Origin: Auanema rhodensis
Taxonomy: Eukaryota; Nematoda; Chromadorea; Rhabditida; Rhabditidae
Assembly: GCA_964057225.1 (NCBI GenBank)
Contig: CAXKVF010000072.1
Location: forward strand, 1-64,000
Length of the DNA: 64,000 bases
Direction of reading: 5' to 3'
Below are positions 56,001-64,000 of this stretch, in pieces; the first letter of the stretch is position 1; every line of letters begins with the position of its first letter. Both the position numbers and the translations under genes were made by a program. Below the pieces are notes generated by a model, which did no database searches, was not told the DNA's origin, and saw nothing but the letters and a program-made list of their open reading frames with translations.

Positions 56001-56200
56001 CATCTCTTTATCTTTCACGTGAAGCGAGTTACATACCAAGTGCACATCACGTGTACATTTAATTAGCATAAATTAAAGTTCACGTAAATTTCAAAGTCAT
56101 GGTTACCATGCACCAATATCAATAAAAATTTGTTTTTAGACTAATATGGACATGGGGAATCTAATTTTGAAAACCGCATCTCTTTATATTTCACGTGAAG
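51950..56200. repeat. 14-monomer offset duplication containing a 3-monomer repeat
   Basis: Markers repeat at 2464 bp (14 monomers): GCACAACACG 51999/54463, ACATATC 53044/55508, CACCAGTATC 53300/55764 with CATTTCTTT and GAGG following, and TTTATATTTC about 53725/56189. In the second copy the GCACAACACG-AATCTG-GTAAAATTC trio is present twice, 528 bp (3 monomers) apart (54463 and 54991). The first copy has plain monomers there. The 14-monomer offset is the same on both sides of the extra trio, so it replaced existing monomers rather than adding length. Confidence 0.82.
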
Positions 56201-57959
56201 CGAGTTACATATCAAGTGCACATCACGTGTACATTTAATTAGCATAAATTAAAGTTCACGTAAATTTCAAAGTCATGGTTACCATTAACCAATATCAATA
56301 AAAATTTGTTTTTAGACTAATATGGACATGGGGAATCTAATTTTGAAAACCGCATCTCTTTATCTTTCACGTGAAGCGAGTTACATATCAAGTGCACATC
56401 ACGTGTACATTTAATTAGCATAAATTAAAGTTCACGTAAATTTCAAAGTCATGGTTACCATTAACCAATATCAATAAAAATTTGTTTTTAGACTAATATG
56501 GACATGGGGAATCTAATTGTGAAAACCGCATCTCTTTATCTTTCACGTGAAGCGAGTTACATACCAAGTGCACATCACGTGTACATTTAATTAGCATAAA
56601 TTAAAGTTCACGTAAATTTCAAAGTCATGGTTACCATGCACCAATATCAATAAAAATTTGTTTTTAGACTAATATGGACATGGGGAATCTAATTTTGAAA
56701 ACCGCATCTCTTTATCTTCCACGTGAAGCGAGTTACATACCAAGTGCACATCACGTGTACATTTAATTAGCATAAATTAAAGTTCACGTAAATTTCAAAG
56801 TCATGGTTACCATGAACCAATATCAATAAAAATTTGTTTTTAGACTAATATGGACATGGGGAATCTAATTTTGAAAACCGCATCTCTTTATCTTCCACGT
56901 GAAGCGAGTTACATACCAAGTGCACATCACGTGTACATTTAATTAGCATAAATTAAAGTTCACGTAAATTTCAAAGTCATGGTTACCATGAACCAATATC
57001 AATAAAAATTTGTTTTTAGACTAATATGGACATGGGGAATCAAAGTTTGAAAACCGCATCTCTTTATCTTTCACGTGAAGCGAGTTACATACCAAGTGCA
57101 CATCACGTGTACATTTAATTAGCATAAATTAAAGTTCACGTAAATTTCAAAGTCATGGTTACCATGAACCAATATCAATAAAAATTTGTTTTTAGACTAA
57201 TATGGACATGGGGAATCTAATTTTGAAAACCGCATCACTTTATCTTTCACGTGAAGCGAGTTACATACCAAGTGCACATCACGTGTACATTTAATTAGCA
57301 TAAATTAAAGTTCACGTAAATTTCAAAGTCATGGTTACCATGCACCAATATCAATAAAAATTTGTTTTTAGACTAATATGGACATGGGGAATCTAATTTT
57401 GAAAACCGCATCTCTTTATCTTTCACGTGAAGCGAGTTACATACCAAGTGCACATCACGTGTACATTTAATTAGCATAAATTAAAGTTCACGTAAATTTC
57501 AAAGTCATGGTTACCATGCACCAATATCAATAAAAATCTGTTTTTAGACTAATATGGACATGGGGAATCTAATTTTGAAAACCGCATCTCTTTATCTTTC
57601 ACGTGAAGCGAGTTACATACCAAGTGCACATCACGTGTACATTTAATTAGCATAAATTAAAGTTCACGTAAATTTCAAAGTCATGGTTACCATGCACCAA
57701 TATCATAAAAATTTGTTTTTAGACTAATATGGACATGGGGAATCTAATTTTGAAAACCGCATCTCTTTATCTTTCACGTGAAGCGAGTTACATATCAAGT
57801 GCACATCACGTGTACATTTAATTAGCATAAATTAAAGTTCACGTAAATTTCAAAGTCATGGTTACCATTAACCAATATCAATAAAAATTTGTTTTTAGAC
57901 TAATATGGACATGGGGAATCTAATTTTGAAAACCGCATCTCTTTATCTTTCACGTGAAG

Positions 57960-59680
57960 CGAGTTACATATCAAGTGCACATCACGTGTACATTTAATTA
58001 GCATAAATTAAAGTTCACGTAAATTTCAAAGTCATGGTTACCATTAACCAATATCAATAAAAATTTGTTTTTAGACTAATATGGACATGGGGAATCTAAT
58101 TTTGAAAACCGCATCTCTTTATCTTTCAAGTGAAGCGAGTTACATACCAAGTGCACATCACGTGTACATTTAATTAGCATAAATTAAAGTTCACGTAAAT
58201 TTCAAAGTCATGGTTACCATGCACCAATATCAATAAAAATTTGTTTTTAGACTAATATGGACATGAGGAATCTAATTTTGAAAACCGCATCTCTTTATCT
58301 TTCACGTGAAGCGAGTTACATACCAAGTGCACATCACGTGTACATTTAATTAGCATAAATTAAAGTTCACGTAAATTTCAAAGTCATGGTTACCATGCAC
58401 CAATATCAATAAAAATTTGTTTTTAGACTAATATGGACATGGGGAATCTAATTTTGAAAACCGCATCTCTTTATATTTCACGTGAAGCGAGTTACATACC
58501 AAGTGCACATCACGTGTACATTTAATTAGCATAAATTAAAGTTCACGTAAATTTCAAAGTCATGGTTACCATGAACCAATATCAATAAAAATTTGTTTTT
58601 AGACTAATATGGACATGGGGAATCTAATTTTGAAAACCGCATCTCTTTATCTTTCACGTGAAGCGAGTTACATACCAAGTGCACATCACGTGTACATTTA
58701 ATTAGCATAAATTAAAGTTCACGTAAATTTCAAAGTCATGGTTACCATGCACCAATATCAATAAAAATTTGTTTTTAGACTAATATGGACATGGGGAATC
58801 TAATTTTGAAAACCGCATCTCTTTATCTTCCACGTGAAGCGAGTTACATACCAAGTGCACATCACGTGTACATTTAATTAGCATAAATTAAAGTTCACGT
58901 AAATTTCAAAGTCATGGTTACCATGAACCAATATCAATAAAAATTTGTTTTTAGACTAATATGTACATGGGGAATCTAATTTTGAAAACCGCATCTCTTT
59001 ATCTTTCACGTGAAGCGAGTTACATACCAAGTGCACATCACGTGTACATTTAATTAGCATAAATTAAAGTTCACGTAAATTTCAAAGTCATGGTTACCAT
59101 GCACCAATATCAATAAAAATTTGTTTTTAGACTAATATGGACATGGGGAATCTAATTTTGAAAACCGCATCTCTTTATCTTTCACGTGAAGCGAGTTACA
59201 TATCAAGTGCACATCACGTGTACATTTAATTAGCATAAATTAAAGTTCACGTAAATTTCAAAGTCATGGTTACCATTAACCAATATCAATAAAAATTTGT
59301 TTTTAGACTAATATGGACATGGGGAATCTAATTTTGAAAACCGCATCTCTTTATCTTTCAAGTGAAGCGAGTTACATACCAAGTGCACATCACGTGTACA
59401 TTTAATTAGCATAAATTAAAGTTCACGTAAATTTCAAAGTCATGGTTACCATGCACCAATATCAATAAAAATTTGTTTTTAGACTAATATGGACATGGGG
59501 AATCTAATTTTGAAAACCGCATTTCTTTATCTTTCACGTGAAGCGAGTTACATACCAAGTGCACATCACGTGTACATTTAATTAGCATAAATTAAAGTTC
59601 ACGTAAATTTCAAAGTCATGGTTACCATGCACCAATATCAATAAAAATTTGTTTTTAGACTAATATGGACATGAGGAATC
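57960..59680. repeat. 7-8 monomer offset repeat
   Basis: ACATATC with ATTAACC at 57971/59203 and TTTCAAGTG at 58129/59361 repeat at 1232 bp (7 monomers). The following GAGG monomers at 58266 and 59674 are 8 monomers apart, because one CATTTCTTT monomer (59523) is present only in the second copy. The one-base loss near 57705 (ATCATAAAAATTTG) lies just upstream and is not repeated. Confidence 0.7.
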
Positions 59681-61400
59681 TAATTTTGAAAACCGCATCT
59701 CTTTATCTTTCACGTGAAGCGAGTTACATACCAAGTGCACATCACGTGTACATTTAATTAGCATAAATTAAAGTTCACGTAAGTTTCAAAGTCATGGTTA
59801 CCATGCACCAATATCAATAAAAATTTGTTTTTAGACTAATATGGACATGGGGAATCTAATTTTGAAAACCGCATCTCTTTATCTTTCACGTGAAGCGAGT
59901 TACATACCAAGTGCACATCACGTGTACATTTAATTAGCATAAATTAAAGTTCACGTAAATTTCAAAGTCATGGTTACCATGAACCAATATCAATAAAAAT
60001 TTGTTTTTAGACTAATATGGACATGGGGAATCTAATTTTGAAAACCGCATCTCTTTATCTTTCACGTGAAGCGAGTTACATACCAAGTGCACATCACGTG
60101 TACATTTAATTAGCATAAATTAAAGTTCACGTAAATTTCAAAGTCATGGTTACCATGCACCAATATCAATAAAAATTTGTTTTTAGACTAATATGGACAT
60201 GGGGAATCTAATTTTGAAAACCGCATCTCTTTATCTTCCACGTGAAGCGAGTTACATACCAAGTGCACATCACGTGTACATTTAATTAGCATAAATTAAA
60301 GTTCACGTAAATTTCAAAGTCATGGTTACCATGAACCAATATCAATAAAAATTTGTTTTTAGACTAATATGGACATGGGGAATCTAATTTTGAAAACCGC
60401 ATCTCTTTATCTTCCACGTGAAGCGAGTTACATACCAAGTGCACATCACGTGTACATTTAATTAGCATAAATTAAAGTTCACGTAAATTTCAAAGTCATG
60501 GTTACCATGAACCAATATCAATAAAAATTTGTTTTTAGACTAATATGGACATGGGGAATCAAATTTTGAAAACCGCATCTCTTTATCTTTCAAGTGAAGC
60601 GAGTTACATACCAAGTGCACATCACGTGTACATTTAATTAGCATAAATTAAAGTTCACGTCAATTTCAAAGTCATGGTTACCATGCACCAATATCAATAA
60701 AAATTTGTTTTTAGACTAATATGGACATGGGGAATCTAATTTTGAAAACCGCATCTCTTTATCTTTCACGTGAAGCGAGTTACATACCAAGTGCACATCA
60801 CGTGTACATTTAATTAGCATAAATTAAAGTTCACGTAAATTTCAAAGTCTTGGTTACCATGCACCAATATCAATAAAAATTTGTTTTTAGACTAATATAG
60901 ACATGGGGAATCTAATTTTGAAAACCGCATCTCTTTATCTTTCACGTGAAGCGAGTTACATATCAAGTGCACATCACGTGTACATTTAATTAGCATAAAT
61001 TAAAGTTCACGTCAATTTCAAAGTCATGGTTACCATGCACCAATATCAATAAAAATTTGTTTTTAGACTAATATGGACATGGGGAATCTAATTTTGAAAA
61101 CCGCATCTCTTTATCTTTCACGTGAAGCGAGTTACATACCAAGTGCACATCACGTGTACATTTAATTAGCATAAATTAAAGTTCACGTAAATTTCAAAGT
61201 CATGGTTACCATGCACCAATATCAATAAAAATTTGTTTTTAGACTAATATGGACATGAGGAATCTAATTTTGAAAACCGCATCTCTTTATCTTTCACGTG
61301 AAGCGAGTTACATACCAAGTGCACATCACGTGTACATTTAATTAGCATAAATTAAAGTTCACGTAAATTTCAAAGTCATGGTTACCATGCACCAATATCA
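59600..61400. repeat. 12-monomer (2112-bp) period duplication, copy 1
   Basis: At offset 2112 this copy shares GAGG 59674/61786, GTAAGTTTC 59783/61895, CTTCCACG 60238/62350, AATCAAATTTTG about 60551/62663, GTCAATTTC 60661/62773 and 61013/63125, GTCTTGG 60850/62962, ATAGACATGG about 60899/63011 and GAGG 61258/63370. The left limit lies between 59523 and 59674 and the right limit between 61258 and 61459. No difference inside the matching tract was noticed, so the event is recent. Confidence 0.88.
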
Positions 61401-61699
61401 ATAAAAATTTGTTTTTAGACTAATATGGACATGGGGAATCTAATTTTGAAAACCGCATTTCTTTATCTTTCACGTGAAGCGAGTTACATACCAAGTGCAC
61501 ATCACGTGTACATTTAATTAGCATAAATTAAAGTTCACGTAAATTTCAAAGTCATGGTTACCATGAACCAATATCAATAAAAATTTGTTTTTAGACTAAT
61601 ATGGACATGGGGAATCTAATTTTGAAAACCGCATCTCTTTATCTTTCACGTGAAGCGAGTTACATACCAAGTGCACATCACGTGTACATTTAATTAGCA

Positions 61700-63480
61700 T
61701 AAATTAAAGTTCACGTAAATTTCAAAGTCATGGTTACCATGCACCAATATCAATAAAAATTTGTTTTTAGACTAATATGGACATGAGGAATCTAATTTTG
61801 AAAACCGCATCTCTTTATCTTTCACGTGAAGCGAGTTACATACCAAGTGCACATCACGTGTACATTTAATTAGCATAAATTAAAGTTCACGTAAGTTTCA
61901 AAGTCATGGTTACCATGCACCAATATCAATAAAAATTTGTTTTTAGACTAATATGGACATGGGGAATCTAATTTTGAAAACCGCATCTCTTTATCTTTCA
62001 CGTGAAGCGAGTTACATACCAAGTGCACATCACGTGTACATTTAATTAGCATAAATTAAAGTTCACGTAAATTTCAAAGTCATGGTTACCATGAACCAAT
62101 ATCAATAAAAATTTGTTTTTAGACTAATATGGACATGGGGAATCTAATTTTGAAAACCGCATCTCTTTATCTTTCACGTGAAGCGAGTTACATACCAAGT
62201 GCACATCACGTGTACATTTAATTAGCATAAATTAAAGTTCACGTAAATTTCAAAGTCATGGTTACCATGCACCAATATCAATAAAAATTTGTTTTTAGAC
62301 TAATATGGACATGGGGAATCTAATTTTGAAAACCGCATCTCTTTATCTTCCACGTGAAGCGAGTTACATACCAAGTGCACATCACGTGTACATTTAATTA
62401 GCATAAATTAAAGTTCACGTAAATTTCAAAGTCATGGTTACCATGAACCAATATCAATAAAAATTTGTTTTTAGACTAATATGGACATGGGGAATCTAAT
62501 TTTGAAAACCGCATCTCTTTATCTTCCACGTGAAGCGAGTTACATACCAAGTGCACATCACGTGTACATTTAATTAGCATAAATTAAAGTTCACGTAAAT
62601 TTCAAAGTCATGGTTACCATGAACCAATATCAATAAAAATTTGTTTTTAGACTAATATGGACATGGGGAATCAAATTTTGAAAACCGCATCTCTTTATCT
62701 TTCAAGTGAAGCGAGTTACATACCAAGTGCACATCACGTGTACATTTAATTAGCATAAATTAAAGTTCACGTCAATTTCAAAGTCATGGTTACCATGCAC
62801 CAATATCAATAAAAATTTGTTTTTAGACTAATATGGACATGGGGAATCTAATTTTGAAAACCGCATCTCTTTATCTTTCACGTGAAGCGAGTTACATACC
62901 AAGTGCACATCACGTGTACATTTAATTAGCATAAATTAAAGTTCACGTAAATTTCAAAGTCTTGGTTACCATGCACCAATATCAATAAAAATTTGTTTTT
63001 AGACTAATATAGACATGGGGAATCTAATTTTGAAAACCGCATCTCTTTATCTTTCACGTGAAGCGAGTTACATATCAAGTGCACATCACGTGTACATTTA
63101 ATTAGCATAAATTAAAGTTCACGTCAATTTCAAAGTCATGGTTACCATGCACCAATATCAATAAAAATTTGTTTTTAGACTAATATGGACATGGGGAATC
63201 TAATTTTGAAAACCGCATCTCTTTATCTTTCACGTGAAGCGAGTTACATACCAAGTGCACATCACGTGTACATTTAATTAGCATAAATTAAAGTTCACGT
63301 AAATTTCAAAGTCATGGTTACCATGCACCAATATCAATAAAAATTTGTTTTTAGACTAATATGGACATGAGGAATCTAATTTTGAAAACCGCATCTCTTT
63401 ATCTTTCACGTGAAGCGAGTTACATACCAAGTGCACATCACGTGTACATTTAATTAGCATAAATTAAAGTTCACGTAAAT
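61700..63480. repeat. 12-monomer period duplication, copy 2
   Basis: Second copy of the block at 59.6-61.4 kb, carrying every marker listed there. Its left limit falls between 61635 and 61786 and its right limit between 63370 and 63571. About one or two monomers that do not match at this offset separate the two copies. TTTATATTTC at 63579 lies just beyond the homology. Confidence 0.88.
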
Positions 63481-63885
63481 TTCAAAGTCATGGTTACCAT
63501 GCACCAATATCAATAAAAATTTGTTTTTAGACTAATATGGACATGGGGAATCTAATTTTGAAAACCGCATCTCTTTATATTTCACGTGAAGCGAGTTACA
63601 TACCAAGTGCACATCACGTGTACATTTAATTAGCATAAATTAAAGTTCACGTAAATTTCAAAGTCATGGTTACCATGAACCAATATCAATAAAAATTTGT
63701 TTTTAGACTAATATGGACATGGGGAATCTAATTTTGAAAACCGCATCTCTTTATCTTTCACGTGAAGCGAGTTACATACCAAGTGCACATCACGTGTACA
63801 TTTAATTAGCATAAATTAAAGTTCACGTAAATTTCAAAGTCATGGTTACCATGCACCAATATCAATAAAAATTTGTTTTTAGACT

Positions 63886-64000
63886 AATATGGACATGGGA
63901 AATCTAATTTTGAAAACCGCATCTCTTTATCTTCCACGTGAAGCGAGTTACATACCAAGTGCACATCACGTGTACATTTAATTAGCATAAATTAAAGTTC
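63886..64000 (+). repeat. Partial monomer at window end
   Basis: These are the first 115 bases (p1-p115) of monomer 364, cut by the window edge and not by an array boundary. It carries GGGAAATC (p15 A, at 63900), otherwise seen only at 3889 and 7407, together with CTTCCACG (p49 C). Confidence 0.95.

Larger units (their letters stand above)
1..64000. repeat. 176-bp tandem satellite array, 363.6 copies
   Basis: The window is filled end to end by a 176-bp unit repeated head to tail on one strand. The anchor 'atggacatgg' recurs from base 4 to base 63889, which is 363 periods of 176 minus 3 bases. Copies typically differ from the consensus at about 0-4 positions, so I estimate 98-99% identity by eye. 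No foreign insertion, inversion or phase break was seen. No reading frame of gene size exists: 176 is not a multiple of 3 and stops recur in every frame. The length class and purity fit a centromeric or heterochromatic satellite (inference); nothing here proves kinetochore function. The family is not one I recognise. Neither array boundary is in the window, so total array size is unknown. Confidence 0.99.
37620..64000. repeat. Segment C: right array domain
   Basis: Monomers here are rich in GAGG (p13 A), TTTATATTTC (p46 A), CATTTCTTT (p38 T), CATCACTTTAT (p39 A) and TGTACATGG (p7 T). I did not see the AAGC or GTGGAGCG classes of segment A. CATCACTTTAT occurs at 38581, 40165, 42981, 48261, 54245 and 57237, spaced 9, 16, 30, 34 and 17 monomers, and is regularly preceded one monomer upstream by CAAAGTTTG. 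That dimer is thus the seed marker of several nested duplications. Nothing other than satellite is present. Confidence 0.8.

Noticed and set aside
1-64000. CRISPR array
   Set aside because: Regular spacing and repetition are present, but the whole 176 bp is repeated. There are no unique spacers between short repeats and no cas genes.
1-64000. Tandem arrays of a 5S rRNA or other RNA gene
   Set aside because: No tRNA- or 5S-like internal control elements, no conserved RNA core and no terminator-like T-run in the right place were found. Composition (32% GC) is also against it.
1-64000. Transposable element, such as a helitron or LTR fragment expanded in tandem
   Set aside because: No terminal repeats, target-site duplications or coding remnant can be seen in the monomer, and no copy interrupts the array. 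A distant origin from a transposon cannot be excluded from the monomer alone.
1-64000. Identity with the Arabidopsis ~178-bp or Brassica 176-bp centromeric satellites
   Set aside because: The length is similar and short strings (TATGGAC, AACCGCA) resemble the Arabidopsis repeat as I remember it. The strings are in different order and spacing and the rest does not match, so length and these strings are likely coincidence.
1-64000. Replication origin or telomeric repeat
   Set aside because: No telomere-type short repeat occurs. AT-rich segments and dyads exist in every monomer, but nothing singles out one place as an origin.
1-64000. Pure assembly artefact from a collapsed or looped repeat
   Set aside because: A looped assembly would repeat identical blocks. 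Here monomers differ in many nested, position-specific ways and the offsets vary, which is typical of a real array. Local duplication errors at the youngest blocks cannot be excluded without reads.

Overview
The whole 64,000-base window is one uninterrupted, head-to-tail satellite DNA array. The unit is 176 bp. Counting from the 'aatatggacatgg' that opens the window, there are 363 complete monomers (1-63885) and a 115-base partial one (63886-64000), all in the same orientation. The phase never breaks. The end of the array lies 3 bases short of a perfect 176-bp ladder, and seven single-base indels (two gains, five losses) account for this exactly. I see no gene, RNA gene, transposon, inversion or unrelated DNA. 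Both array edges lie outside the window.

The organism is a eukaryote: nothing prokaryotic carries hundreds of nucleosome-sized, near-identical tandem repeats. The unit length fits the roughly 150-180 bp class of (peri)centromeric or heterochromatic satellites. I do not recognise the monomer and will not name a species or family. It is AT-rich (57 G+C in 176, about 32%) but carries five CpGs, close to the number expected from its composition. This is unusual for DNA exposed to long-term cytosine methylation.

Inside each monomer (p = position in the 176-bp unit) the hexamer TCACGT occurs three times, at p49, p81 and p114, spaced 32 and 33 bp. The first two are full CACGTG palindromes and the second is an exact RTCACRTG octamer. 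There are also several short dyads (p48-57, p92-111, p132-144) and a weak CENP-B-box-like 17-mer (p47-63). Sequence differences concentrate at p144-147, p42-56 and p13-23, while p61-113 and p148-176 are nearly invariant.

At a larger scale the array is a mosaic of nested higher-order repeats, recognisable by linked rare variants. Segment A (1 to about 22.0 kb) carries AAGC and GTGGAGCG markers and includes a clean 10-monomer tandem duplication. Segments B1 (about 22.0-29.8 kb) and B2 (about 29.95-37.6 kb) are two copies of a roughly 45-monomer (7.9 kb) block with internal gains and losses, including a 5-monomer unit present four times. Segment C (about 37.6-64 kb) holds successive duplications offset by 25-26, 16, 6, 7-8, 14, 3 and 12 monomers. 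This is the signature of repeated unequal exchange and gene conversion. No candidate for a coded 'system' exists here. What deserves attention is the internal motif architecture and the layered duplication history.
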